Positions 31,101 through 39,958 are shown, counted from the stretch's first letter. The stretch: DNA of 64,000 nucleotides from Eukaryota sp. TZLM1-RC (GCA_040285825.1 JAUPSS010000004.1:124001-188000); one strand, 5' to 3'. Translations and numbers: made by a program. Notes: a model not told the origin generated them from the letters alone.

Positions 31101-33990
31101 TTTTACTGAGCAGGTTAGTTTTTCTGTTTCATTCAAAGCTAGTTTCAATTGCTTTTCTGATCACGCTTTCTTTGCTAATTCAACCTTATTAGTTCCTACC
31201 ATCACCTCAAATCTTGATGAATCTGATGATCAATGTATTCAGCAATTCCACTTTTCTTTTAATTTCGGTGAATTTGATTTGAAAAATCCTATTAATTATA
31301 TTGAATTTTCCTGGACTTCAATGTTCTTTAGTCCACAATCTGTCGAAATGCTTGAAATATTCAACCTTGAATTCTTTTCTGACTCAACAGTGTCTTTATT
31401 TGAACCCAGAGATGTAACAGTAATGGTCAATACCATTCTTAACCCTCCAATTTCTGGTATTTTAGAGGGAATTAAATACTTTGCTTTTATTGATGGCAGC
31501 TCTTTGTTATTCAATAACCTTACTATTAATCATTACAGAGAATCTTTTAATCTTAGTTTATTTTACATTGATTTGGAAATTGGTTATGTAGAAGTGACTG
31601 CAGAACCATTTTTTGTTGATAATTGTTATGTTGAATATAATCCAATGCTTTTGGATATTTCTGCAGTAAAAATGGATAATAAATTCAAATCCTATTTGTT
31701 TGACAAGAGCAGGTGTTGCTTGGTTGCAAGTGGGGAGTGTTTTGTGGAATATTTCTCTGGTGATACCTTTAATATTGAATTTTCAGAAGATTATTTCATC
31801 ACCTCAATCACAATTAGTACTAATTCCTCTTGTCTGGGTTCTTTAAGCAAGTCTCCTCTAACGATCCGTGATGTACCTGCTGGTTCTTGGAGTTGTGAAT
31901 CTCTTCTTAATGGGTTTGATTATGCAGCAGTTTGTTCTATTAGTATTAAATTAAATGGAGTTCCTGATGTGCAGTTTGATGTTGTTGAGGATTTGTTATT
32001 GTTTGAAATAGAACTTTATGGCTATAAGGGTAGTCAATGTTTATCGCCAATTGATGATTTTCTTGGTGAAACTCCTTATGGTGACTTTGTTGGTATTAAT
32101 GGTACTTATGAATTCCAAGGAACTCAATTTTCAAAATTCGAGTCAATTTATTCCATTATTCAACCAAGTTTGCAGAAACAAACCATTGGTTCTCTACTTC
32201 CAGTTACTTTTTATTTTAAATCCGATAATTGTTATTATCAATCAGCATTGTTTTCACGTGATATAGAGGTGTTAGTGCCAAAATATATTGAACTTGAAAA
32301 CGACCAAATTTTCAAAAATTCCAACAGTTTTACCATTAACTGTAATTGTTTTGATCTCAATGGCTTTAGTGTACATTGTTTCACTAGTGAAGTTGGTATT
32401 TCTGTAGAGCGGTCAAGTTTTGAATATAAAAGTTTGCACTTGATGAACCCTAATTCAATTAAGTTTACGTTCAGTTCCTCTCCAGTAATTGGAAATCATT
32501 CACTAGAGTTAGTCTCAAATGGTGAATTCTTCACCATCAATTTCACCTTTGTTCAGTCACGTACAACTTATCTGATAACTCAATTAGTTGGTTCAGCTCC
32601 GTGTCATCGTAAAAATCTACTAACAAGTAGTTGTAGTGTGGTGGTATTTCAGGTTGACTTAATTATTCAGGACTTTTTCCACAATATTTCTAATTCTTTA
32701 TCTTTGTATGAGTTGGAAATTTCTAGTTTTTCAGTATTTACTGTCCTGAATGCAACTTATATGGAGGTGGAAGGCCTACCCCTGTCCAATGTTGAATTCA
32801 GTTTCCAGTATCAAGACTTTGTTGCGAATTCAATAATAACATTAGATGATTGTGATCCAACTAGAATTAACCTAAATAACGAATGTCATTGTAAGCCAGG
32901 AACAGTTCCTGGTTCTGTAGGGGAATGTGAACCTTGTCCATTGGGTTATTATTTGGATAATCCTTTGTTAGGGGAGTGTATTAATTGTCCTTATGATATG
33001 ACCACCAATTTAGTTGGCTCTGTGAATATTACTGATTGTGTCTGTCCCAAGGAGAAGTTTAATAATGGGAACACTTGTATTAATTGCCCAAAATATAGTA
33101 ATTGTGAATATGGTGAATTAAAAACTGTTTTAAATGGTTATAAGTTTACCCTCGAAACAGGATCAATATCATGTCCCTATAGGTATTCCTGTAGAAATAA
33201 CCAATGTCGATTTAATACAAAAGGAATTGATTGTACTGAGTGTATTGAAGGGACCAAGAGGTTTGGGTTCATTTGCCTTGGTTCTAGACCATTGTTTGTT
33301 GCTATTTTAGTAACAATTGTTCTTTTAATTTCCTTGTTTTTTAGCGAATATTATCTCAACTTTTGTATCAATAGATTTAATTCAGTACTGGAAAGTTTCT
33401 CAATAGCTTCACTTTCTGGTAACATTGCTTATGCTTTGGCTAAATCAAGAGGAACAAGTATTTGTCCTTTGAGAGCTTTAATGGTGGTTTCAATTTTATT
33501 AAATGATAATATTGTTTTAATCACTGTACCCTTTTCTCTCTCGGCTTCTTTTTTTGGACAGAGCTTTGGTTTTGTCTTACTTATTGGGCTAATATTCGGG
33601 CTTTTTTTGATCTGTAAGTACTATTTTTCTCATCAAAATTCATATGGCAGATCTTATTATTCCTCAATTTGTTCTATTTCCGCTCTAACTGGGATTTTAG
33701 GTAAAATTCTTGAAAGATCAATTGATTTTGAGCTGTTCTTCTTAATTGGAGTTTTGCTGATCAATTTTTGGACAATATCTGCCACTAAGATCAAAACCGA
33801 AGAATTCCAAACACTTGTGGTCATCTTTTTCCTTTTATCAATAACTTATCTTCCGTTGTCATTATATTTGGGATTTCAAATTGTAAGCTTTTTGATTCTT
33901 TTCTTTAGTTCTGGCTGGTATAATGCCAGCTTGTCTATTTTTGTTATATTGTTCTGCATCATTAAATTGATGATTCATAATTTAGGATAG
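22177..33990 (+). CDS. Giant secreted/membrane protein: three RCC1 propellers, TIG-like repeats, Cys-rich region, multi-pass C-terminus
   Basis: About 3,937 aa in one frame. The start is the ATG at 22,177 (MVSCTRSACFILLLLLLTL), a clear signal peptide; the frame before it has no ATG. RCC1 repeat blocks lie at about residues 165-485, 705-1,055 and 1,272-1,610. Each is introduced by AWGDG(D/G)(S/N)GKTGTG and built of YSWGxGxxGxLGHG units. Beta-rich linkers resembling pectin-lyase-like helices separate them. Residues about 1,800-2,390 are more beta-solenoid-like. From about 2,390 there are IPT/TIG-like modules (SMISPPTRGGLFGLNGENLG; HSIFPNPYQLQKEMNIKGENF). A Cys-rich GCC2/GCC3-like segment at 3,558-3,700 (CHCKPGTVPG...CEPCPLGYYLD) precedes several hydrophobic helices. 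It is probably a surface receptor or adhesion protein. The C-terminus may continue in another frame to 34,228. Confidence 0.88.
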   Translation: MVSCTRSACFILLLLLLTLVGGSDVYLKESLNPDELLTWSSNNIWKPFPPSSESIVYLSGGFSIIVFDEVTIHSLHLDNVTMVVDCSFTILGSTVLKGAVIQSLTKSPEFFTSTNLTLLGTSLLKSLNLSVLHSAELIEGDLNLDNSQLLIAREAVLAVKPIFSLVAWGDGDSGKTGTGIVGVHGMLPIKTEEELTGIAAGQIHSLGFTSEGDVFIWGNNNFNLLGLGRFGHVFTPTKVPDISDVVQVSAGAYFSLARGKYGDVYSWGRGADGRLGHGDDRDQRSPKKIDSLSNVIDISAGRVHGLALLESGEVKVWGYNFFGQLGLGEGSADRVYSPVSNGLSSIRKVLGCHDYSLVIDEFDRLRAAGLNNDGQLCIGNNNDHFTFEYIHSYDTYAVVHASCSVFTIFSTNENAFVCGSVNRGYQIRFDIKNVVKVFAGNDVAYFLTFDGLLFKYDFVDTILTPIDSLLADDLSAGDVHFLGNLSISPSIISNDGNSIVKVDGVFETHFSGIFILNVPLIITSGGKLQSFSGGIYFQKLVENLGSILTFSSLKVSFFANLDLIGGIVYAESPIVLHKTAVLQGFGLINGNFQQYGALLLTGDMDFIQNLEVFDNSIIKFESFSEPPPSLFVKGKAILHYVDIQSEDLVGNFTAVDLDLIGDVYLSSIWLSIVGNGKLLSGNLHLTNSKVIIEDSGSVSVDSILNPVLMAWGDGGNGKTGTGTFVNHEPLPVITEMEFDTLAVGFDHTLALNAHRQLYTWGANSFGQLGVGYSSPSGGINWINTFYQIEQISAGNQFSLARTTLGHVLSWGSGSFGKLGHGSKDDLHEPTIVALSADPSAIDISAGDSHSLVVEAPASAGDSNILWSWGHAATGALGGGYIGVYRSTPGKFYGQFYKQSVKKVIGCPFFSLFITEEDQLFASGSNDQGQLCVGDTNNRFSPTAINSVSSFNVVSAACGSGYTIFVNDFGEVFSCGRVLGRSINNPTEAYSPGKVTGFGNNVDSIGGGLDEAFVLLSNGVLFRFSQFSDLIPFKGSVLTSIYCGFYHGFGHSHSLPSISAYGDDSSVRVDGILENHSLGTISITPPLFVDQNAQVSAVNGGIKFDGIVQNSGIINSFENVELIFTFVLNLEAGHVISYSPILNYFGVVFSGSGLIDADILHYGELYSTGYMEMSKDVISFDYSIIKFESFSEPPPSLFVKGKAILHYVDIQSEDLVGNFTAVDLDLIGDVYLSSIWLSIVGNGKLLSGNLHLTNSKVIIEDSGSVSVDSILNPVLMAWGDGGNGKTGTGTFVNHEPLPVIVDEVFDSIVGADFHSLGLTSEGFVFSWGSGSNGQLGFGDYQPRFFPTQIPSLQNVVQISAGILFSLARTAEGDVYSWGFGLFGRLGHGDSEPRLSPTKIDSLSGVNYISAGDSHAISIVYDGIVYSWGYNHYGQLGFESDSSEEDTPRVASFDTTPVKKVIGCPFFSLFITEEDQLFASGSNDQGQLCVGDTNNRFSPTPINSVSSFNVVSAACGSGYTIFVNDVGEVFSCGRVLGRSIYNPTEAYSPGKVTGFGNNVDSIGGGLDEAFVLLSNGVLFRFTEFSGVSSFDVPPVGQIFTGDSFLFGIFLNMPSFHGDQASLLQVSGSLQGLASSTFSFHVAVDVSGILLSASHDLMFHENLIISGSVDCITDCKINLFRQCSLVGGEIAATQVVINSYSRVLGFGFINSDVINNGIIEPTEVIEIANTLTLPHTSIVILNNKYGNDAQLLVGGTLFLDGLLVVDFSHQLLSKGSVFALLLFSNSVGDFNSVDLSCSSYFLFNLGEDLLELTVSEDIVSDLNQISFISPYGANDDCCGTFLLPCLSLSRIQSRMGSRGTVHFFEGRYSELNFDVPLNAVDYRLEPINSGNEFQFTSPIKTQMSFVIFDQFNIHFEETEFLHTTSSVVELDNVVFTGHVTDFIISVRSTIRIYGINSFVESPNTALFDLDLSTLLLNNALFINNSSSVIAIESTLDLSNVVFQDQLIQHYIINIESSHLDMFNVSFSDIVTTGFDSDFTKLLSAKTSDLTLNLVTLDGVFGGFFDSIDSKWDLDSVQITNSEALTFINSFFSNIELKNVQFNYSFGQLLIASDNSTVSSLYLVVENLNVYDSVFQIFGSSFKSEFLSISTSVISSLLFSENSLIEWFNANITDIYLSNGNLFDFNSSTIVLSKVIMLGRSFDTIPNVFDGFVYASVIHAKYSTLSINESNFIGFLINEKLLTELKMEHSNVYFFNSSSPLALTNLSISNSTISFYTGYPVLIRSFISDLDSYIIGSDKYLNLDYLEEALALRKVCYSTKSTLLEFSFPFAELINYLVTIDVFHSVNVEFSLAANMFHLTLHDLFAYSIQTNFIKILYSSPIIQFYLDTKLPLCEPSVSMISPPTRGGLFGLNGENLGHRSLLIQSDTLDLRVIGVPVNHDSVILEIPPSSGCHYLKLRRSVDNSTITDILCFQPPVIHSIFPNPYQLQKEMNIKGENFVINPDLFELTMGNLLFNYSIIYLDFDEVFLEITQICDLNLGSVIANISISNQISNNYDLELKFPDLTIDPRFLSPLDNHLLLHVNGAIDLKILMECSLLDFYTNLPMNWELIGSNVFNITFEANGLDSFQFIFQISNNFRHFIQVPIYAFSALPPTFPCLKDKLCIITICLKYDNTIITDFEPRGNNFILVKHYHYIDQECLELELISSQDGNINDLKMCNKLLCNSIDSLPIIANINSVAPPIFQWPFKAFTSSIVCSGSFLDSFDQHTWKSSLLMDGMAVSPVISSGNLTLPVYFDKISNATLEFCGFEGCFVLAIIQCNDFVVVSPIFFPFSTLIIYSRFSYSSLELFVGNSPVPISAGDNLIQLTNQPVIVLDNIIRSNLVQFNSLPDFIGLNVPFQIVVDLTHSDFDVSISSDSHCFSNFSYIGTELSINILGEEIEFCVLKLNLNYNESILSKDLVFNIVDDPKIEFLGPNYFSFTEQVSFSVSFKASFNCFSDHAFFANSTLLVPTITSNLDESDDQCIQQFHFSFNFGEFDLKNPINYIEFSWTSMFFSPQSVEMLEIFNLEFFSDSTVSLFEPRDVTVMVNTILNPPISGILEGIKYFAFIDGSSLLFNNLTINHYRESFNLSLFYIDLEIGYVEVTAEPFFVDNCYVEYNPMLLDISAVKMDNKFKSYLFDKSRCCLVASGECFVEYFSGDTFNIEFSEDYFITSITISTNSSCLGSLSKSPLTIRDVPAGSWSCESLLNGFDYAAVCSISIKLNGVPDVQFDVVEDLLLFEIELYGYKGSQCLSPIDDFLGETPYGDFVGINGTYEFQGTQFSKFESIYSIIQPSLQKQTIGSLLPVTFYFKSDNCYYQSALFSRDIEVLVPKYIELENDQIFKNSNSFTINCNCFDLNGFSVHCFTSEVGISVERSSFEYKSLHLMNPNSIKFTFSSSPVIGNHSLELVSNGEFFTINFTFVQSRTTYLITQLVGSAPCHRKNLLTSSCSVVVFQVDLIIQDFFHNISNSLSLYELEISSFSVFTVLNATYMEVEGLPLSNVEFSFQYQDFVANSIITLDDCDPTRINLNNECHCKPGTVPGSVGECEPCPLGYYLDNPLLGECINCPYDMTTNLVGSVNITDCVCPKEKFNNGNTCINCPKYSNCEYGELKTVLNGYKFTLETGSISCPYRYSCRNNQCRFNTKGIDCTECIEGTKRFGFICLGSRPLFVAILVTIVLLISLFFSEYYLNFCINRFNSVLESFSIASLSGNIAYALAKSRGTSICPLRALMVVSILLNDNIVLITVPFSLSASFFGQSFGFVLLIGLIFGLFLICKYYFSHQNSYGRSYYSSICSISALTGILGKILERSIDFELFFLIGVLLINFWTISATKIKTEEFQTLVVIFFLLSITYLPLSLYLGFQIVSFLILFFSSGWYNASLSIFVILFCIIKLMIHNLG
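24021..24375 (+). repeat. Near-identical intragenic block 1a (partner 25,719-26,073)
   Basis: 355 bp that match 25,719-26,073 almost perfectly (a few C/T differences), at an offset of 1,698 bp. The match stops abruptly after ...CCAGTTATT. It encodes the linker and the first blade of an RCC1 unit. Confidence 0.9.
24874..25246 (+). repeat. Near-identical intragenic block 2a (partner 26,542-26,914)
   Basis: 373 bp nearly identical to 26,542-26,914 at an offset of 1,668 bp. The sequence between blocks 1 and 2 is clearly diverged between the two units, so the similarity is patchy. Confidence 0.9.
25719..26073 (+). repeat. Near-identical intragenic block 1b
   Basis: Partner of 24,021-24,375. See that entry. 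Confidence 0.9.
26542..26914 (+). repeat. Near-identical intragenic block 2b
   Basis: Partner of 24,874-25,246. See that entry. Confidence 0.9.
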
Positions 33991-34228
33991 TTCTGCCATT
34001 GCTATTGCAGACTCTTTCATTAATGTTATTAGTTTTTTAGTTTTCATTTTCTTAAATGATATTGAGTGTAGGGTGTCATTTGAGGAGTTTTTTTGTCACT
34101 TGATGTTGCTACCCTCAGCAGTTTTCTTCTTCTATTTCTTTTTAAGTGGAAAGATCACATTTCAAGGTGGTGCATTTCGGAATAAATCTATAGTTTTTTA
34201 CTTTTTTTGTTTGTTTACTTTGAATTAA
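33986..34228 (+). other. Possible C-terminal extension of the giant RCC1 protein in another frame
   Basis: After the TAG at 33,988-33,990, a different frame is open for 80 codons. It begins DSSAIAIADSFINVISFLVFIFL and includes MLLPSAVFFFYFFLSG. These look like two further membrane helices continuing the multi-pass C-terminus. A frameshift or an unrecognised intron could join them (for example GT at about 33,943 to AG at 33,985, longer than the proven introns). Confidence 0.4.
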
Positions 34229-34905
34229 TTAAATATTCCATATTCTAGAGTTATAATTTTCAGATTGTATAAAGACAAAAATACTGGGGGTCACTCCACA
34301 CTTGCCCTCAAAATAGCAACAATTGAAATAATAAAAGAGCCATCGCTATACTGTAACATTTTGTGTGTTAGGATTATTTGTAAGAAAAATATAGTACACT
34401 GTAACAATTTTGATCATCTTAGGATTACAATCTTGGATTTACTTTTATTAATCTTTGGAATAGAAATCACTGATCAAAAACAAATACTTGGAAGCAATGT
34501 ATTTTTTAATATGAAGATAGAAATTTCAAGTGGGTTCCTTGATTAGACAAAAGTGAACACCTTGGCGTTACTCATATGGAAATGAGCTAACTGAATTTTC
34601 TTTTGTAAATAGGGTTAAAATTACTGCTATGATTGAATGGTATAATTGATTTGTGATGACGCATCTATCCCATACTTTTGACCACAAACAGCTTTTTCTC
34701 TTGACGTTCATGGGAATAAAAGTTCACAAATGTTGTTTTATATAGTTTTACGTGACTTTTCGTGTCTTTATTAAAGATGTAACTATAACTGTTTGATCTG
34801 GTAGTCATTCCTTTTCCACGACAAGTCAAGACAACTCACTCGACTTGGAGTTGACTTGAGTCCAATCATTTGACAACACTACAAATTACATCAAATTGAT
34901 GCCGT
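34229..34905. other. Intergenic stretch
   Basis: No gene is supported. The frame at 34,265-34,546 lacks an ATG start and any motif. Confidence 0.5.
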
Positions 34906-34908
34906 TAG

Positions 34909-35185
34909 GTGATGCCGTTAGGCAGAAATACCAAAGAAGTAAAGAGAGAAAAAGAGGTTTATTAATAGAAATACTTGTTTTTGAACAAGTGCCACGTCAT
35001 CATCTAAATTCCTCATCTGTCTAGCAAGTTAGTTAATCAGTAACAACAACATAGGCAGAAATACCAAAGAAGTAAGGAGAGAAAGGAGGGGTTTATTGGT
35101 AATGAAACCCGTTCTTCACCGAGTGCCAAGTCATCACGGGAAATCCTGAGATATGTACTAACCTTATTTATCAGCAACTATAACA
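34909..35185 (+). repeat. Two tandem ~134-bp LTR-like repeats
   Basis: TAGGCAGAAATACCAAAGAAG at about 34,919 recurs at about 35,053. Both are followed by a GAGG/GGGG-TTTATT core and GTGCCA(C/A)GTCATCA. The first unit starts TGCCGTTAGG and ends ACAACA, the TG...CA form of an LTR. The start resembles that of the short LTRs at 41,679 and 43,329 (TGCCGTAGG). They are probably solo-LTR remains. Confidence 0.55.
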
Positions 35186-35348
35186 AAATCAAAGAAAAAT
35201 AAATCTGAAAATAGAGAACTTTCAACATCTGCAAAGTTGACTCGATTCTGATCATCTATCACCACACATTCAGGTTCTGACTCTGATGCCACGGTGATTA
35301 TAGCCTTCAATGCGTTTATTTTAGTGGGATTCTTTCTGTATTGGGGTA

Positions 35349-35428
35349 TTGTTGCCTAAAGTCTAATGTAATAAGAAAAGTCTGATTTGTTTTCCAATGA
35401 TATGATATAAGCCTTAGGATGCCAACAC
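35349..35428 (-). repeat. LTR-like end of the Ty3-like element
   Basis: Starts TGTTGCC and ends CCAACA. Together with the ~75 bp that follow, it matches the LTR and sub-LTR sequence at 41,679-41,850. Confidence 0.55.
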
Positions 35429-38177
35429 TACTTCTTGCCTTTTTCACAATCTATCAGCTTATATGAATATGAAACAAAACTATAAACAAATAACCAAATA
35501 AATCGCTTCCTAATTCTGATGCTACGTCTAGAGCGCTTAGGAAGCGTAGATTCAATGGAGGTGACTTATCGTTGACTAGTGGCACGCTTACCAATTTTTT
35601 TTATTCTTACTAAATAGCCCATAGGGTTCTATGTGTTGGAGAGGCTTTTTCCGTTGTCTCACCGCCAAACCATTGAAGAGTACAGAAACTACCTGAGTCA
35701 GAGCTATATTCTGAGAGGATTTTCTCTTTAACGTGTTTTCCGACATCGCCTGCTGCGACTGCTTTGAGAAATTTAATATCCTGTGGGCTCTCAGCGTTAT
35801 AGATTTTACAATCTTTCTTAGCATCTTTTAATCCTGTGCCAGTAGTAAGATTTTTTAATAATGAAGTGTATTTGGAAGGGGTGTCAATAACTAAGAACGG
35901 TCTATTCCAAGATCCATGCAGTTTACTATTTTGTTTGGTTTCACGTAACATTTCACCAATATTAAATACTAGAAAACACGAATCAGTATTATCTGCTGCA
36001 GTAGGAGTATCAAATGTTTGATGACGCTCTGCTTCTTCCCTTTTTTCCTGAGGACGATATTTTTAAATTTAATGTCATCCAATAAAGGTATATTAGTTTC
36101 GAATTTAGATAATTTTATTACTATGTTTGCAGGGTCTGTTCTTGGACTAATCGAGGAACTGACCATAAGTTTGTATGGAGTAACACCAGTTTTTCTGCTT
36201 TGAGTCGAATTTATTAATAGTTGGGATATGGGTACATAGGTTGACCAATTTTCGTAATCATTAAAATCTATTAATAGTTTCCTTAAGAATTGAAGAACGT
36301 CTCTATGTTTACGTTTCACAAAACCATTACTTTCTGAATAGTGGGGTTATTGAGTAACTCATCTCAATTGATAATCTATTACACACTATTTTGAAGGTCT
36401 CATCGGCAAACTCGGAACCATATCACTATGAATTAACATAGTTACACCAAAGATGGCACAATCATTCCAAATCAAAACGTCTGCGGTTTCTAAGGCAATG
36501 AGTTCTTTTAGAGGGACTAAAATTGGATATCCAGTAAAAGAGTCTACCAATAATAATAAATATTCATTTCCTTGTTAGTGTTCAGAGGTCCAATTGTATC
36601 GACGTTTAATCTGGCAAATGGAGAGTCTGTACACAGAGATCCTGTGGAAGGTGTTTTTGACATTTTAAATGGAGCCGTTTTTTTTGACAAGTTGGGCAAC
36701 TTCTGACATGATTTATAAGGTCCTTTAGCAAATTAGGCCAATAAAAATCACCTTTGGATAGATTGTGTAAACTATCGTTTTTGCTGGGGTGGCCAGATTG
36801 AACTAAACCATGTATCAATAATAGTGCCAGTTTTCTGAGTTGTCAGCATGCTGAGTAGCCATAGCAAGATGTTGGTGTAGAGGAGGAGAGTAAATACTAT
36901 GGTTTATTAAAGAAAAGTGATGTAATGTAGCTTTATAAGGTTCGATATCAGAGGAGGACAAAGAGTAGGAGCTTAGGCAAAAAGGGTACGTAGCTTTTAT
37001 GCGTTGATCTTCTTTAAGAACCTCTTGGATGCAGTCTATTATTCAGTTGACGGAGTTGGCTCTAGAATCGTTAGAGGAGTGTGTTACCTGATTAACACTT
37101 TTTCGTGTGTTATGCTTCTTTGAGAAGGAAGCCTAGCAGCCTTGAGGACGACGAGATTTCTGGCTGGCCTTGCATTTGGCTTTAGAGCAATCTTTGGTCA
37201 TATGACCGGGCTATCTGCAATGAAAGCATTTACAGGAGAGTCTTGACGAGCGCTTGAATAACTAGACCGGTGGGATTGAGAAGTAGCAGGTTGTTTGCCT
37301 GAAAAAGGAACAGAACGGGAGGGGGAGTTGCGATATTGTTAATGAGGGGTTCTACGAGAGGAAGGAGATTGACGAGGGGAGCGAGAGTCTCTTGAGGGAG
37401 GAGGAGCAGTATCTTTATTTGCACAATATCCCGCATAGGGGAGGTGATAAGCGGGAAGGAGCCCGCGGAGGCGAAAGACGAGAGAGGCTAAGCTATAGAT
37501 GGTTCCAACTTCAATATCAGTTTTAAGCACTAGCTTAAGCTTGTCAGGATGGATTCCGTTGACAAAGAACTTCATCTTAGCCGAATCAGGAAATGGAGAA
37601 AGACAGAGTCGAACAAGTTTGAGAAACTGAGAGATGTACGAGCAGCATAGCTTCAAACAAGCGGTCTTCTTCAGAGCTGCAACGGAATTCGAATGAGGCT
37701 AATCCAGAGCGAGCAGGAGGAGTAGAGGCGGAGAAACCAGCTTCTTTTGAAGGATCTTCCAGAGGATGGGAGGAAACGGGCTGAGCACTGATTTGATTGA
37801 TCAGGTTCGGTATTAGAGTCAGAGGCTTCTTCTAAAGCTTGAAGGCGAAATGACTCGAGAAAGTCTACTTCTCCAGTCTTCAATCTCCATGGACATAGCG
37901 GAGATGGCAGAGCTCGCATCAACAACAGAGGTAGGACGGAAGGCTTCTCTGGTGGAAGAGGACTGGGAATGAGTGGCGAAAGGATATCTTGTCGCATCAA
38001 ACAAGACATGACAAGACATACGCTGAACACAACCTTTGATGTTTTAACATAGCAGGAGACGGATTCTCGACTGGTATGACTTAAGTATGGAGCAACAAAG
38101 TTAGCTGAGGTCGAGAACGGGACGGATTCTCTACGGGCTCCAGTAATTACTGTTGCTATCTGTGCACGGTTCATCAT
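35349..38177 (-). mobile_element. Ty3/Gypsy-like LTR retrotransposon, internally deleted
   Basis: Reading from 38,177 down gives a gag-like region with many frame changes (37,230-38,177, including MKFFVNGIHPDKLKLVLKTDIE). A retroviral-type zinc knuckle CFHC-x4-GH-x4-C, broken by a stop, lies at about 37,200. Integrase follows: HGLVQSGHPSKND...YWPNLLKDLINHVRSCPTCQK (H2C2, 36,818-36,680), a core with VDSFTGYPILVPLKEL and IHSD (36,560-36,430), and an end with RKHRDVLQFLRK...GVTPYKLMVSS (36,319-36,150). Only about 300 bp separate the knuckle from integrase, so protease, reverse transcriptase and RNase H are deleted. A 3' LTR-like piece at 35,349-35,428 ends in GCCTTAGGATGCCAACA, as in the short LTR at 41,771. 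I could not find the other LTR. Confidence 0.8.
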
Positions 38178-38389
38178 AAGCTAATAAAAACGGGCGTTTA
38201 TGAACAGAAATATAAGAAATCAAGAAATATATACAACTTATACAATAAGAAGCTAAGATGACGTGATCCACTTTCCTAACAGGGAAAGTTACGTTTAGCC
38301 ACGGCTATTACAATATCAATACTGCCACCCGAGCACCGATTACCATATCAATTTCCAGCAACGTTATGATCTTCAATGGTTCATTAGAA

Positions 38390-39130
38390 AAGCTAAGTGT
38401 ATCACGTGTGATGATGTTGATCTGACTTCTTTAAAAAATGACATTGATGATTTATTGTTTTTTGTTCTGCTGAATTGGGTGAAATTGGTTTCACTAAATC
38501 TTCGATTTTATGTAAAGCAGCTATTTTAGGAGGTGGAAAAATTGTATTTTTGAATTTTTACAAAGGTTTCCTGATGATGTTCATCTGATCCATGGTAAAT
38601 GAAATTTTAATTTAAATCAACTTCAGATTGAATTAGATAAATTGCCTAGTGATATCTGGATTCAGTGCATTCCTCAAAATGTTCAAGACATTCGAACCGA
38701 TCACTTCCAAATTTACGTTTTTGCCTGAAAAAGCTTCAGTACCATCAGATTAAATTATATGAAGGCTTCGATTATGAAGTAAGACTTGGCCTGGTCAAAA
38801 CTGAAAATCCCAATTTCGGTAATTTTTTAAAGGACATTCGTGATAGTTCTGCTGCTGCTTTAGTAACTCAAATTCCCTCTGTTTATGAACATTTTTTTAA
38901 AAAACAATGAATGACTTAAACATGCGTTTTTGTTGTTTTTTGTGGCCAAACAATTTGCCCAATTATTTAACTTGTAAATGTTGTAAACCTCTTTTGTTTA
39001 CTCATCATTTTAATTGTGAACATTTTATTACATTTAGAAGCAAAGTGCATACTAATGTCAGGGACCAAATATATTTAATGTGCAAATCAATTTTTGTGGA
39101 TTTACTTAAATCAAAATTTTTAATTGTTAT
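38390..39130 (+). mobile_element. Non-LTR retrotransposon relic, copy 5
   Basis: Scattered frames reproduce the family: LGEIGFTKSSILCKAAILGGGKIV (compare LGGLDFHKSKYLCKATFCGGRK in copy 1), IWIQCIPQNVQDIRTDHF, then NMRFCCFLWPNN...CKCCKPLLFTHHFNCEHF (an intact CX2CX7HX3C knuckle, about 38,920-39,025) and FRSKVHTNVRDQIY. It stops before the endonuclease core. Confidence 0.75.
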
Positions 39131-39525
39131 TGGGGTGTGATTTGGTAATGAGAAGAACGATTGTCCAAAAAGCAACACGCACGGCAATAGAACATTTCGG
39201 GTAAAAATACTCTAGCACTTTGTTCGGATGCTTTCGACATTTGATTGCAGCAGTAATAGTAAAAATGTGCACATTGAGAAAATCGCTGATGGTCTTACTG
39301 ATTGTAACATGCCAGGGAACAACACTTTTCCATGACTTCAAGGCCAATGGTACATTTCATTCAATCTTGTTCCACGATGATCAGTCGGTCTATAGATATA
39401 GAGTATATGAATAGATCAGTATAGACTCTTAAGAAACTACAATACTACAAAGTAGAAAAAGGGTCTGAAGACGAAGACGTCGAGGTCATTGCAACATCTC
39501 AAACAAAGAGAGAGAAAAGGAACTA
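39131..39525. other. Non-coding stretch before the left inverted repeat
   Basis: No gene is supported. The antisense frames at 39,005-39,347 overlap LINE relic DNA. Confidence 0.45.
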
Positions 39526-39569
39526 CTGTGAATTTCGCTTTTCATGCATTCTCCTTTGTGATTTTCACT
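39526..39569 (+). repeat. Left terminal inverted repeat of the Fanzor element
   Basis: About 36 of 44 aligned positions agree with the inverted right end. The sequence is itself partly palindromic (GTGAATTTC ... GTGATTTTCAC). Confidence 0.65.
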
Positions 39570-39606
39570 TCTAAAGAATAATCAGAAATTTTCGACCTCC
39601 TTATCT

Positions 39607-39958
39607 ATGTTTGGTCCTTCTTCATTACCACCTTTTCCTCTCACTTTTGATGATTCATTCAACTTTTCGAATGCTCGGCCAACTTCTCCATCAACAGTTG
39701 ATACATCAAGTCCCGAAAATCTTGCATCTGACATAGTTGATGAAGCCCCTTCTGCCGTTATTTCGCTTTTCCCCTTGTCTTCTTATGCTCCTCGGCCTGT
39801 TGACGTTGCTTTTTCTTAAATCAAAGGTGGTAGACCTTTCTTGGAGAAACTGATCAATGTCTATGTTCCCTCTGATCTCCGAAATCTATCAGTTAGTACA
39901 TTCCAAGAAATTGTAATAGGTTTATACATAGAGGAACTCGAAAAAAACAATAAACCAC
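39607..39958 (+). pseudogene. Broken small ORF just inside the left inverted repeat
   Basis: Starts with ATG 37 bp after the left inverted repeat. It encodes 70 residues (Ser/Pro-rich, MFGPSSLPPFPLTFDDSF), hits a TAA, then continues in the same frame as IKGGRPFLEKLINVYVPSDLRNLS...IVIGLYIEELEKNN up to the junction with the antisense transposase. I do not recognise it. Its C-rich 5' composition and position suggest a transposon-encoded protein that is now broken. Confidence 0.4.

Noticed and set aside
33888-33913. 26-nt GTAAGC...TTTAG as an intron in the giant gene
   Set aside because: Removing it brings a stop after a few codons and interrupts a membrane helix.
34265-34546. 93-codon ORF after the giant gene
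   Set aside because: Non-ATG start, Ile/Lys-rich, no motif.
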